From Geodermatophilus obscurus (lineage in GTDB: Bacteria > Actinomycetota > Actinomycetes > Mycobacteriales > Geodermatophilaceae), in contig NZ_FRDM01000001.1 of the NCBI RefSeq assembly GCF_900143215.1, positions 372,001 through 436,000 of the forward strand: DNA of 64,000 nucleotides. Reading direction: 5' to 3'. The position numbers and the translations under genes are program-made. Shown here piece by piece: positions 17,501 to 26,339 of the stretch. Each line of letters opens with the position of its first letter. Positions within the stretch are counted from its first letter, which is position 1. The notes below the pieces were generated by a model. The model was not told the origin of the DNA. It saw only the letters and a program-made list of their open reading frames with translations, and searched no databases.

Positions 17501-18586
17501 ATGCACTTGAAGACCCAGACCGAAGCCCTGTCGCTGCACGAGGTTGCCCGCACGGCACGTCGATTCAACGTGCCCGTGGAGGACGCGTTACTGATCGCGG
17601 TCAACCTGTATGGCATCGCGTCGCCACACAACAGGCACAGGGCGCGGGTGACCCTGCGGCTGCACCGGGCGCCGTCCGTACCGTGGACCGTCATCGTGCC
17701 GCTGAACGCGCACAGGTCACCGTTCCGGCTGGTGGAGGACCAGCTTCTGCTCGGTCGCGAGCCGATCGGTGAGGTGTCCCGCGTGGACGCCGACGAAGCG
17801 GTCGGAGGCTACTTTCGGGACGCTGGCCGTGCGGCCACCCTGAACCCGAACGCGCGCAGCAGATGTGTGGGCTGCGCGTTCTGTCCCAACACGCTGGAAG
17901 CCTCAGCGGATCCGCGGATGGCCGGCGAAGAAGACCTCGACGAGCTGCTGACCGCGATGAAACAACAGCATCCGCGCGGCAACCTCGGCGAGCTGCGTGA
18001 GGTGACGGTGTCGACCGGCTGCTTCGAGCGTGAGGACGCCGCGGTCGCGCATCTGGTCCGGCTACGACGCGCGCTGACCGCCCACGGCGTCGGGGCCCGG
18101 ATAGGCTTTCTCACCTCGGTCGTCACGTCGGGCGCCGCCCTGGAGCAGGTGGCGCAGCGGGTTGGGCCATTCGTTCTCCGGTTGACCGTGGAGTGCTTCA
18201 CCAGGCGGGATTTGCTGCTAAAGGAGAGCAAGGCACGCCTGCACGTGGACGAGATTCCGGCGGCTTTGGCACGGGCCCGCGGCGCGGGTCTCGGCGCGTC
18301 GTTCACCTACATCGTCGGCCTGGATCCTCTGGAAGCGTTGCGCGCAGGGGTGCAAACCTTGGTTGAGCAGGTGAGCGAGTTCCCCAACTTCCAGGTGTAT
18401 CAGGCGCACAATTCAATCATGGAAGGGCTGCGGGTAGCAGACGTCGATCCGCTGGAGTTCTGCCTCGCGGCGCGACGGCAGATCGAGAGCATCATGGCGC
18501 CGACGCAACTGCGGCCCGCCGCCTGGGAGTGCTACCGGCCGTTGTGGTACTTCTCCTACGCCGGGGAACCGTTGGTCAAGACGTGA
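17501..18586 (+). CDS. Radical SAM-like enzyme with CX2CX2C motif
   Basis: A 361-residue protein. The ATG at 17501 is chosen because the frame upstream is Arg-rich and unlike a protein. Cysteines 122, 125 and 128 in RCVGCAFCPN are placed like a radical SAM cluster site but with CX2CX2C spacing, not the usual CX3CX2C. After it come segments typical of the partial TIM barrel (EVTVSTGCF, RIGFLTSVVTSG, LRLTVECFTRRDLL, ASFTYIVGLDPLEAL). About 110 residues precede the motif as a separate N-terminal domain. It would generate a radical from S-adenosylmethionine to start an unusual bond change. First gene of the operon, overlapping the next by 4 bases. Confidence 0.7.
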   Translation: MHLKTQTEALSLHEVARTARRFNVPVEDALLIAVNLYGIASPHNRHRARVTLRLHRAPSVPWTVIVPLNAHRSPFRLVEDQLLLGREPIGEVSRVDADEAVGGYFRDAGRAATLNPNARSRCVGCAFCPNTLEASADPRMAGEEDLDELLTAMKQQHPRGNLGELREVTVSTGCFEREDAAVAHLVRLRRALTAHGVGARIGFLTSVVTSGAALEQVAQRVGPFVLRLTVECFTRRDLLLKESKARLHVDEIPAALARARGAGLGASFTYIVGLDPLEALRAGVQTLVEQVSEFPNFQVYQAHNSIMEGLRVADVDPLEFCLAARRQIESIMAPTQLRPAAWECYRPLWYFSYAGEPLVKT

Positions 18587-20616
18587 AGCCGGGTACGGCT
18601 GTGCGGGCTGATGCGTTGTGGCGGGCCCTCACGTTCCTGTCGGTCGCGCAACTGCACCTGATTGCCAATCCGCTGCTCAGTCGGCCGCTGTCAGCCGACC
18701 ACGTCAAGGAGCGTCCGACCGGGCATTGGGGCACGGTGCCTGGCACCGCGTGGGCATTGACCCACATCGGGCTCGCGGCCGACGCCCACCGGGAACTGGA
18801 GGTCGTTCCCGTGCTCGGCGCTGGCCACGCTGGTGTGGTTCAGCTCGCCTTGGCCTGGCTGACCGGTGATCTGGCGACGATCCGACCGGAGTTCGGTCCG
18901 ACTGCCACCGGCCTCGAGGCGCTGGTGGCCGCCTTTCCGGCCGCCAACGGGCTGGGGTCGGAGGTTCACCCCCAGCTACCTGCGGGAGCCTATGTGGGCG
19001 GATGGCTCGGCGGCGCGTTGGCCTTCGCGCAGGGCGCCGCCCTGGATGCCCCGTGGCGGGTCGTCGTCCCGGTGCTGGGTGACGGAGAGTGTGAGACCCC
19101 GACCACGGCCGCTGCGTGGTTGGCTCATCGGGCGCTGTCGGCCAGCCGGGTCGTGGCCGTTGTGCACCTGAACGGTCATCGCATGGGTGGGCCGTCGCTG
19201 TTGGGTTCACTGTCCGATGCCGAGTTGGCGTCCTACGCCGCGGGCGTCGGCTGGGAACCGCGAGTTGTCCACGTCGACGCCGCTGATCGTGCCGGCCGGC
19301 TTGCTGAACACGCCGCCTTCCACACCGCCCTGATGGACGGTATTGAGCGCACGCGTCACGGCGGCCGCCCGGTGATCTTCCTCCGCTGCGTGAAGGGCTG
19401 GACGGGACCGCTCGCGGCCCACAAGACTCCGTTGACCCGGGCGCGGAGCGACGCGCAGCAGCGATGGGCCCTGCGACGTTGGCTGCTGGGCTATCGGCCG
19501 GAGGAGCTGTTCGACAGCAACGGATGCCCGATCGGTGACCTCGCCGAGGCGCTGACCATCGTCCGGTTCTGCCAGCTGCAACCACGCGACCGGGACGGCG
19601 ACCGCCGACAGCAACAGCTCTCCGCGGAGGCAGGCAGGCCACCGGTGCACGGGGTGGAGCCGCCCCGCCCCACGTTCGCGACCGCCATCGCCGACCTCCT
19701 GCACCGGTGGGCCAGCGCCGGACACTTCAAGGTGTTCAGCCCCGATGAGCTGTTGTCCAACCAGCTGCCCACCATCGCGGGCCAGGCGTGGGCTCTCGAG
19801 GTCCTAGCGGAGGAGGTGCTGCTCGGCTGGCTGGCCGGCTGGACCCTGAGCGGTCGCCGCGGCGTGCTGATCTCCTACGAGGCGTTCGCGCCGCTGCTGC
19901 TGACCGGACTGGTGGCGCAGCTGAAGCAGCGACGGTTGACCAGCGACCGCTGCCCCAGCCTCAATCTGCTGTTGACCTCCTACGGCTGGCAGAACGCCTA
20001 CACCCACGCAGATCCGTCGCTGACGACGGCGCTAGCGGCCACGGGCGACCCCTCGGTGCGCGTCTTGACGCCGGCCGACCCGGCTCGGGCCGCCGCGGCG
20101 CTCGACGACGCCTTGGCGTCTGACGGGTTGGTCAACGTCATCGTCGCGGGCAAGCACGCAACCGCGTGCCATCCTTTGGACACGCTCGATGAGGAACGGA
20201 CAGAGGGCCTAGCAGTCTGGAAACACCTGAGCGACGAAGGGCAACCAGACCTCACGCTCATCTGCGCCGGTGACCTGCCGGCCGCGGTCGTGGAGGCGGC
20301 GGCTCACGCGATCCGTCGTCGGCATCGATGCCGAGTCAGGGTTGTGAACGCGACGAGCCTGACGGCGCTCTCGGAGGCCGCACTCCATCGCAACGTCGGG
20401 GACAGCGCCGCCGTGATCGTGGCCACGTTGGGCCACCCTGCCGCCGTCTGGGGGCAGTTGGCCGGCCGGCTGGAGCGTCCGTGCGAGGTGCTCGGGTGGC
20501 GGGAGCCACCCCATCCGATGCCCCAGGACGAGTTGGCCGCATTCGCAGGCCTCTCCGTCGACGGCGTGATCGCCGCCGCGGACCGGCTGCTGAGCGGAAG
20601 GCTTCGCCGGGCATGA
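18583..20616 (+). CDS. Phosphoketolase-like thiamine diphosphate enzyme
   Basis: A 677-residue protein starting at a GTG overlapping the previous stop. It carries family landmarks in order: GHWGTVPG, GAGHAGV, a thiamine diphosphate motif VLGDGECETPTTAAAW with VHLNGHRMGGPS, AHKTPLTRA, YEAFAPLLLTGL, PSLNLLLTSYGWQ and VIVAGKHATACHPL. Phosphoketolases split ketose phosphates with phosphate into acetyl phosphate and an aldose phosphate. It is about 100 residues shorter than the usual 790 or so, and GAGHAG replaces the common GPGHGG. A biosynthetic role with a changed substrate is likely from its neighbours. Confidence 0.8.
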   Translation: MKPGTAVRADALWRALTFLSVAQLHLIANPLLSRPLSADHVKERPTGHWGTVPGTAWALTHIGLAADAHRELEVVPVLGAGHAGVVQLALAWLTGDLATIRPEFGPTATGLEALVAAFPAANGLGSEVHPQLPAGAYVGGWLGGALAFAQGAALDAPWRVVVPVLGDGECETPTTAAAWLAHRALSASRVVAVVHLNGHRMGGPSLLGSLSDAELASYAAGVGWEPRVVHVDAADRAGRLAEHAAFHTALMDGIERTRHGGRPVIFLRCVKGWTGPLAAHKTPLTRARSDAQQRWALRRWLLGYRPEELFDSNGCPIGDLAEALTIVRFCQLQPRDRDGDRRQQQLSAEAGRPPVHGVEPPRPTFATAIADLLHRWASAGHFKVFSPDELLSNQLPTIAGQAWALEVLAEEVLLGWLAGWTLSGRRGVLISYEAFAPLLLTGLVAQLKQRRLTSDRCPSLNLLLTSYGWQNAYTHADPSLTTALAATGDPSVRVLTPADPARAAAALDDALASDGLVNVIVAGKHATACHPLDTLDEERTEGLAVWKHLSDEGQPDLTLICAGDLPAAVVEAAAHAIRRRHRCRVRVVNATSLTALSEAALHRNVGDSAAVIVATLGHPAAVWGQLAGRLERPCEVLGWREPPHPMPQDELAAFAGLSVDGVIAAADRLLSGRLRRA

Positions 20617-21674
20617 CGACGGTCCAACGGGTGGAGCTGGTCGCGGGGCACGACCCCGGCCAACCCGGCGACGAGACGACCTTCGTGGCCGCTCACGCGC
20701 GCGGCGGCACCGGGAGCTACGGACCGGTCAGCGAAGAGGTGGCGCAATGCATCCAGTCCACCGTGGGACCGGCAGCGGCGGGGGCTGCGGTGGAGGACCA
20801 CGCCGACCTCCGGGCGTTCCTGGCCCAGCGTGTCTCCGGCCACGCCAGCAGAGCCCTCTCCTGGGCGATCGGTGCTGTCGACTGCGCCCTCTGGGACTTG
20901 CACAGCAGGCTCAGCCAGCGGCCCGTGGCCGACCTTCTGGTAGCCGGGTGGGCCCATCCGCACCGCGTCGCTCCGGCTCGTCGGGTCGCCGTCTACGCCT
21001 CCTGGCTCGGTCTGGACCTTGCCTCCGACGAGGCGCTGGAGTCCGTGAGGCGGGTGACCCGGAACGGGTGGGCGTTCAGCAAGTGGGGGCTACGTGCCCG
21101 CTGGCCCGCGTCCGCGACGGCGCAAGCCACCAGGCTCGCCGCCGTGGCGCAGCGGGCGGCGCACGCGGCCGGGCAACCCTTGGCGTTCGACGCCGTCTTC
21201 ACCTGGGACCTTGCGCTCGCCGCCCGCTTCGCCGAGCAGCCCGACCTCGCCTGGCTGCGGTGGATCGAGGACCCCCTGCCGAGCAGCGCCGTGGCGTCCT
21301 ACGCCCGCTTGCCGACGGCCCTGCCGGTAGCAGCCGGCGAGGGCCTGCGCGTCGACAGCGACCCGGTCACGCTGCTGGCTCACCTGTCCGGTGGTCTGAC
21401 CCTGGACGTGGTCGGATGTGGCGGGTTGACGCGCGCCGCCGACCTCACTCGGCTCGCCGCCGCGGCCGGCGTTCAGGTCTTTCCGCACGGGCGCTCGTAC
21501 GTACCCGGTATCCACCTGGCGGCGGCCTTCCCGGACACTGCACCGGCGGTGGAATACCGCCTCCAGTGGGAACCGTCTCGGCAGCGCCGCTACCGGCGGC
21601 CGTGGATCCCCACCGACGGCGCGGTCGACCTGCCCGACACGCCCGGCCTGGGCGCTGACCCACGGAGGCCGTGA
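20613..21674 (+). CDS. Enolase-superfamily (mandelate racemase/dehydratase type) enzyme
   Basis: A 353-residue protein with the ATG overlapping the previous stop. Metal ligands are D193 (AFDAVF), E219 (WIEDPLP) and E243 (AAGEGL). D265 and H292 (FPHG) are 27 residues apart, as in the Asp-His dyad of mandelate racemase. K157 in FSKWGLR sits where the KxK motif would be, but the second lysine is glycine. The family abstracts a proton next to a carboxylate; acid-sugar dehydratases share this pattern. It probably acts on a sugar-acid-like intermediate of this pathway. The exact reaction is not predictable. Confidence 0.78.
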   Translation: MTTVQRVELVAGHDPGQPGDETTFVAAHARGGTGSYGPVSEEVAQCIQSTVGPAAAGAAVEDHADLRAFLAQRVSGHASRALSWAIGAVDCALWDLHSRLSQRPVADLLVAGWAHPHRVAPARRVAVYASWLGLDLASDEALESVRRVTRNGWAFSKWGLRARWPASATAQATRLAAVAQRAAHAAGQPLAFDAVFTWDLALAARFAEQPDLAWLRWIEDPLPSSAVASYARLPTALPVAAGEGLRVDSDPVTLLAHLSGGLTLDVVGCGGLTRAADLTRLAAAAGVQVFPHGRSYVPGIHLAAAFPDTAPAVEYRLQWEPSRQRRYRRPWIPTDGAVDLPDTPGLGADPRRP

Positions 21675-22135
21675 TGCCCGCCACCACTGCTGCCCTCGTC
21701 GTGGCCGGCTCGGTCGAGACGCTGACGGCCAGCAGCGCGGTACTGCTGCTCGATGAGCGTCTGCGGGGACGCGACACGTTCCTCACTGGCCGGTTGGAAC
21801 TGGGTTCTCGAGACCGCCAGGTGCGCGCTGACGTATCCGTTCGAATCCTCACCTTCGATGACGTCACGGTGCTCCGCGTTGCGGAGGCGCTGCCCGGGCT
21901 GACCGCCGGGGGCAGGTGGTCGGGCACTCTGCACCTGCCGCACGGCTGGCGCACGGTCGCCGCCCCGGCGGATCTCATAGCGGCCGCCCGCACCGCGGAG
22001 CGGGACCTTGCTGCCCTTGATGAGGCCGAACTCCGCTATGCCGTGACCTTTCTGACCGAGTCCACGACCGACGAGATCCGCCGGGGGCGTATCGGCATCA
22101 TCGTCGCAAGCCTGCCTCCGGTGACCACACCATGA
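21674..22135 (+). CDS. Unknown protein of the orphan operon
   Basis: A 153-residue protein. The ATG at 21674 is preferred because GGAGG at 21664-21668 is well spaced; a GTG at 21671 is the alternative. The first two thirds look like beta strands (AALVVAGSVETL, VLLLDERLRG, VSVRILTFDDVTVLRV), suggesting a small beta-barrel or sandwich, followed by two helices. No known domain is recognised. It overlaps both neighbours, so it is part of the pathway unit, perhaps a carrier, chaperone or binding subunit. Confidence 0.55.
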   Translation: MPATTAALVVAGSVETLTASSAVLLLDERLRGRDTFLTGRLELGSRDRQVRADVSVRILTFDDVTVLRVAEALPGLTAGGRWSGTLHLPHGWRTVAAPADLIAAARTAERDLAALDEAELRYAVTFLTESTTDEIRRGRIGIIVASLPPVTTP

Positions 22136-22797
22136 GCGGCGCCGTGATTAGCCTCGATGTCGGCGGAACGCTGGTGAGGACGAGCGGGCCCAGCCTGGCG
22201 GCGCTGCTGCTTGCAGCGTCACCGCTGCAGGCGCCGGCCGCGCGGAGCGTTATTCGACGCGAGCTCTACACCCGGCCGCGGATCACCGATGAGGTGATCG
22301 CCGCGGTGTGCACCGGCTTGCAGATTCCGCGGAGCGCTTTTCCCCGTCAGCACGCGCCCGTCGAAGTCAGCCTGCAGAGCACCACCCCGACGGTTCTGCG
22401 GCAGCTCAGTCGGAGCGCCAAGCTGGTCACGCTCTCCAACGTCACGTGCCTCGACGACGACCCCGTCCTCCACGACCTCCTAGCGCCATGGATCAGCCGC
22501 CACTTTCCCTCCAGCCGCCTCGGGTATGCCAAACCCGACCCCGCGGCGTTTCACGCGGTTGCAGCGGCATGTGGCGTCCCGACGACGACCCTGGTGCACG
22601 TCGGCGACGACTGGGAGTGCGACATCGTCGGCGCGGCCCGGGCTGGCGCGGTCGCCGTCTGGCTGGCGGAGGGCCGGCCCATCCCTGACGTTGACCTGCT
22701 GGCCGACGGCAATGTCCTGATCACCCACGACCTACCGACCGCCGCACGACGCGTCGGGCACTACCTGAAGACACGGCGACAGAGGAGCCGGCGATGA
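22132..22797 (+). CDS. HAD-superfamily protein lacking the second motif I aspartate
   Basis: A 221-residue haloacid dehalogenase-like protein. Motif I is LDVGGTL with nucleophile D9, but the usual phosphatase aspartate two residues later is glycine. Motif II is TLSN, motif III the lysine of YAKPDP, and motif IV VGDDWECDIVGA. The all-helical cap lies between motifs I and II. Loss of the acid/base aspartate is typical of dehalogenases and some non-phosphatase members, so simple phosphate removal should not be assumed. It overlaps both neighbouring genes by 4 bases. Confidence 0.78.
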   Translation: MSGAVISLDVGGTLVRTSGPSLAALLLAASPLQAPAARSVIRRELYTRPRITDEVIAAVCTGLQIPRSAFPRQHAPVEVSLQSTTPTVLRQLSRSAKLVTLSNVTCLDDDPVLHDLLAPWISRHFPSSRLGYAKPDPAAFHAVAAACGVPTTTLVHVGDDWECDIVGAARAGAVAVWLAEGRPIPDVDLLADGNVLITHDLPTAARRVGHYLKTRRQRSRR

Positions 22798-23579
22798 ACC
22801 TGTTCGCGGGAACAGCACCGTTCTATCGGAAATACCGGCCGGGCATACCCCCAGCCGTCGCCGACGTGCTCGACGGAGCGGTTCCGCCGGGCACACCGCG
22901 CCGGCTACTCGACATCGGCACCGGCACCGGCCAGGTCGTGGAGGCGCTGCTCGGGCGATTCGACGACATTATCGCCATTGACAACGATGCAGAGATGCTG
23001 GCGGCCGCAGACAGCCAGCTTCGGCCCCAGCTGCCGCCCGGCACGACTCTTCTGCTGCGGCAGTCGACCGCGGAAGCGTTTGAGTCGCCCTCGGGCTGGC
23101 TGGCCGACCTGGTCACCATCTGTCGAACGTTCCATTGGCTGGATCAGCAGGCGGTGCTCGCGCGACTGGAGGGTCAGGTGCAGCCGCACGGAGCGGTCGC
23201 CATCTTCGGTGACAACAGCTTCTGGGTCGCCACGAGCCCCTGGAAGAGGGCCGTCCGGTCGTGCATTCAGCAGTTTCTGGGCGAGGAACGACGCGCCGGC
23301 GCTGGAACGTTCAGCACACACGATCGGCCGTACAGCGAGATTATGCAGGAATCACCGTTCAGTGTGGTCGAGGAGATCACCGTTCCGGTGCATCGTGAGT
23401 GGACTTCCGAGACGATCATCGGTTACTTGTACTCGACATCTTTCGCAGCTCCGCACCTCTTTGGCGACCGCCGGGACGCCTTCGAACAGGCGCTGCGCGA
23501 GACGCTGCGCAAGTTCAGTGACGACGACACTTTCCCCGAGGAAAACGAATTCCTGCTCCGTATCGGTCGACGCCCATGA
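22794..23579 (+). CDS. Class I SAM-dependent methyltransferase
   Basis: A 261-residue protein with motif I LLDIGTGTGQVVEALL (residues about 39-54), the acidic IIAIDNDAEML strand that binds the cofactor ribose, and a WLADLVTICRTFHWLD segment at motif IV. The HWLD signature is common in small-molecule methyltransferases of the ubiquinone/menaquinone-like group. The substrate is unknown. It is coupled to both neighbours by 4-base overlaps, and composition matches the rest of the operon. Confidence 0.85.
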   Translation: MNLFAGTAPFYRKYRPGIPPAVADVLDGAVPPGTPRRLLDIGTGTGQVVEALLGRFDDIIAIDNDAEMLAAADSQLRPQLPPGTTLLLRQSTAEAFESPSGWLADLVTICRTFHWLDQQAVLARLEGQVQPHGAVAIFGDNSFWVATSPWKRAVRSCIQQFLGEERRAGAGTFSTHDRPYSEIMQESPFSVVEEITVPVHREWTSETIIGYLYSTSFAAPHLFGDRRDAFEQALRETLRKFSDDDTFPEENEFLLRIGRRP

Positions 23580-24388
23580 CACGCTGGTATGGGTCTTTGA
23601 CCGCACCGGAGGTCGCGACACGCATCACCGAGCAGTCCATCCTCTGCCTACCGCTGGGCTCCTACGAACAACACGGGCCGCACTTGCCGTTGCACACCGA
23701 CACGGTCATCGCAGAAGGCTTCACCGACCGGCTGATCGAGCGTTACGCCGAGCGTCACGACCTTTGGCGGCTTGCGACACTGCCCTACGGGTTGTCCCTG
23801 GAACACGCATGGGCCGACGGGACCGTCTCACTACGGACCGGACTGCTGGCGGACTTGCTGATCGTCGTCGTCGGCGAGTACGTGCGGGCGACCCGCTCGC
23901 AGCGGCTGCTCATCGTTAACGGGCATGGCGGCAACCGAGGGCTTCTCGAGGCGGTCTTGTACGAAATCGAGCAAGCACATCGCGTCCGCGTCTGTGCCAT
24001 CCACCCCAGCTCGCTGTCCAACGTCCGGGTCGAATCGGCGCTGCCCGAGGTGCACGGTGGAACACGGGAGACCAGCGTCATGCTCGCCCTCGCCCCGCAG
24101 GACGTGCACCTGGACCGATTCGACGGCGCCCACACCGTGGATCCCTCTCAGCTGGACGAGATCCGGCGGAAGATTCTGCACCGAGGGGCGACATGGCCGT
24201 GGAGCTCCGGCGACGCGCATATCACCACCGCCGGCATCACCGGCGGTGACCCGCGCCTGGCCAGCGTCGAGCTGGGGGAGTCGGTCCTGGCCAGCGCTCT
24301 GCTCACCGCCGGCGTGGTGCTCGACGATCTGGCCAGCACGTCGGTCGCCGACCCCTCAGACGCCCGGAACGGACCGCCATGTCCCTGA
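23576..24388 (+). CDS. Creatininase-family amidohydrolase
   Basis: A 270-residue metal-dependent hydrolase. Metal-site residues are visible in GSYEQHGPHLPLHTDT (E31, H33, D42), LLIVNGHGGNRG and HGGTRETS. The family includes creatininase, the mycofactocin enzyme MftE and several deformylases, which cleave cyclic or linear amide and amidine C-N bonds. Here it may trim a precursor or open a lactam-like ring in the product. It overlaps the methyltransferase gene by 4 bases and the dioxygenase gene by 10. Confidence 0.88.
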   Translation: MTRWYGSLTAPEVATRITEQSILCLPLGSYEQHGPHLPLHTDTVIAEGFTDRLIERYAERHDLWRLATLPYGLSLEHAWADGTVSLRTGLLADLLIVVVGEYVRATRSQRLLIVNGHGGNRGLLEAVLYEIEQAHRVRVCAIHPSSLSNVRVESALPEVHGGTRETSVMLALAPQDVHLDRFDGAHTVDPSQLDEIRRKILHRGATWPWSSGDAHITTAGITGGDPRLASVELGESVLASALLTAGVVLDDLASTSVADPSDARNGPPCP

Positions 24389-25149
24389 CCAGCCACCAAC
24401 GACTAGCCTATCAGAGCGACGGCGCGGTGATCAGGCGCGGATTCGTGTCCGCCCACCTGGTCGCCCGCGCTGTCGAGTTGATCGACGAGTGGTACCGGCG
24501 GTCGATGAATCCGGCGGAGCTGGTCAGCTACACGCAGCGCACCTTTGCTCCCGAACTGGGCAGCCATCCCGATCTGCTGGCGTTATTTACCGATTCCGGG
24601 GCCGCGGAGCTGGCCGGCAACCTGCTGGGGGCCTACGCCCCCGTGCGGACCGTGCAAGTGCAGATCCGCGTGCCGGAGGCCCAGCTGGCCCAACCGCAGC
24701 CGATCAAAGACATGCACGTCGATGGCGTCGCCTGTCCTCACCTAGACCCGACCGAGCTGCGCACCTTCTCCCTGCTCGTGGGTGTTCTCCTCTCGGAGGT
24801 GAGCGACCCGGCGCAGGGGGCGCTGCGCTACGTCCCCGGCGGCCACCTAACCATGGCCGACTGGTTCAGCCGGGAGTGGCGTCAGGGCGTCACGCAGCAG
24901 ACACCGCCGCACGTCGCCGCGAACGAGGGCGTGCCGCTGCTGGGAGCACCCGGGGACCTGCTGCTGATGCATCACCTGGTTCCCCACGCCGTCGGCCCGA
25001 ACCACGGCACCAGCCCGCGGATCATGGCCTATTTCCGCGTGTCCCACGTTGACCACGCGGGCCGCAGGCTGGACGCGCTGCGAGACCCGTGGTTGGACTA
25101 TCCCGCCTTGATCCCGCCGGCCCGTCGAGCCCGCCAAGACCGGCCGTGA
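24379..25149 (+). CDS. Phytanoyl-CoA dioxygenase-like Fe(II)/2-oxoglutarate oxygenase
   Basis: A 256-residue protein with the iron-binding triad H113 and D115 (MHVDG) and H203 (HLVPHAVGPN). R214 (SPRIMAYFR) is placed to bind 2-oxoglutarate. GALRYVPGGHL is the strand typical of the PhyH family. Such enzymes in gene clusters hydroxylate, desaturate, halogenate or cyclise small molecules; the aspartate ligand rules against halogenation. It overlaps the creatininase gene by 10 bases and the ATP-grasp gene by 4. Confidence 0.87.
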   Translation: MSLTSHQRLAYQSDGAVIRRGFVSAHLVARAVELIDEWYRRSMNPAELVSYTQRTFAPELGSHPDLLALFTDSGAAELAGNLLGAYAPVRTVQVQIRVPEAQLAQPQPIKDMHVDGVACPHLDPTELRTFSLLVGVLLSEVSDPAQGALRYVPGGHLTMADWFSREWRQGVTQQTPPHVAANEGVPLLGAPGDLLLMHHLVPHAVGPNHGTSPRIMAYFRVSHVDHAGRRLDALRDPWLDYPALIPPARRARQDRP

Positions 25150-26339
25150 TCGAATCCCGCCGCGCCGGCCAGGTCCGGCAGACCGCCCTGTCGCTGGCCG
25201 CCGAGCAGATCGGCGGCCGCGTCGTCATCCTGACCGGATCCACGGCGGGCAGTCGTCAGATCGCACGCTTCGTCGCCGATGCCGGTGCCACCCCCAGGGA
25301 GATCCCCCTGGCGGATCTGCCCACCGAGACGAGGTCACGATTCGCGGCCATGGAGTCCGCTCTGCACCATCCCACTGGCGAGGTGGTGGACCGGATCGAC
25401 GGCGCGGACCCCACCGGCTCGGGACTGGTGTATGCGGGATCCTTCACCGCTGTGAGCACTCTGGCCGGGCGCAAGGTGATCGGAGCAAGAACGCCCGCGG
25501 TCCTGGCCGTTGAGCGCAAAGACATCCAACAGTCACTCCTGGACCTGCCCGGGCGCATCGTCCCGATCGACGACTTCCAACCGGCCGGACCCGCCATGGT
25601 CGTGCAAGGCATCCCGGCCGACGGGGTGGCGATGGCGACCAGTCACACCTACCTGATGCCTCCCCACTCGGAAGCGCACCCCCGGCAGGACACCGTTCTC
25701 GCCACCCTGCGGCGGGACTGCCGACAGCTGCGCATCGCGCCGTTCCACCCCGGCATTCCGTGCACCTTCTATGGCTTCGTCACGGGCTCCGACGTCATCG
25801 ATTTCGGCCCGGTCGAGGCGCTGGTCTTCTGGGACCCGCAGACCTGGCGTCTGGTCGCCCCAGGGATCGTGCGGCCGCTGCCGTTGCAGAACGCGGACGC
25901 CGTCAACGCGCGGATCCAGGTCCACGACGTGGCCACCAGACTCCGGGAGCGTGCCGGCTACGTGGGAGCGTTCGGCGTCGACGGGGTTCTCACCACTGAC
26001 GGCTACGTCATCCACGAGATCAATCCGCGGGTCTGTGCCGGTTTCAGCCTGCTGAACCGGCTCGCGCCCGACGATGCACCCCTGAGCGCGGTCGACCTCA
26101 CCCTGCGGGAAAGCCCCGAGGCGGCGACCCAAGCCTTGACCGCACCGCTCTCCCGGTTAGCGGCCGAGGTGAGCCGCGACCAGACCCCCACCTACCGACT
26201 CTGGGACGACCCTGCTCCGCTGGGCGATGACGAGCTGCGCCGCATGGACCGCCGCCAGCTTGCTGCCTTCCTCACGGAGTCGGCGGGCGTTGGCCGCATC
26301 GCCCTGCGCACCCTCCAGGACCACGCGTCGTGGAGGTGA
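25146..26339 (+). CDS. ATP-grasp-like ligase
   Basis: A 397-residue protein starting at a GTG that overlaps the previous stop. The C-terminal half has the ATP-grasp pattern, strongest at YVGAFGVDGVLTTDGYVIHE followed by INPR, where the acidic and Asn residues bind magnesium-ATP. Upstream RIAPFHPGIPCTFYGFV fits the nucleotide-gripping subdomain. ATP-grasp enzymes join a carboxylate, through an acyl phosphate, to an amine or similar nucleophile. Here one would expect an amide or peptide-like bond in the final product. No carrier protein is nearby, so substrates are probably free small molecules. Confidence 0.72.
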   Translation: MIESRRAGQVRQTALSLAAEQIGGRVVILTGSTAGSRQIARFVADAGATPREIPLADLPTETRSRFAAMESALHHPTGEVVDRIDGADPTGSGLVYAGSFTAVSTLAGRKVIGARTPAVLAVERKDIQQSLLDLPGRIVPIDDFQPAGPAMVVQGIPADGVAMATSHTYLMPPHSEAHPRQDTVLATLRRDCRQLRIAPFHPGIPCTFYGFVTGSDVIDFGPVEALVFWDPQTWRLVAPGIVRPLPLQNADAVNARIQVHDVATRLRERAGYVGAFGVDGVLTTDGYVIHEINPRVCAGFSLLNRLAPDDAPLSAVDLTLRESPEAATQALTAPLSRLAAEVSRDQTPTYRLWDDPAPLGDDELRRMDRRQLAAFLTESAGVGRIALRTLQDHASWR

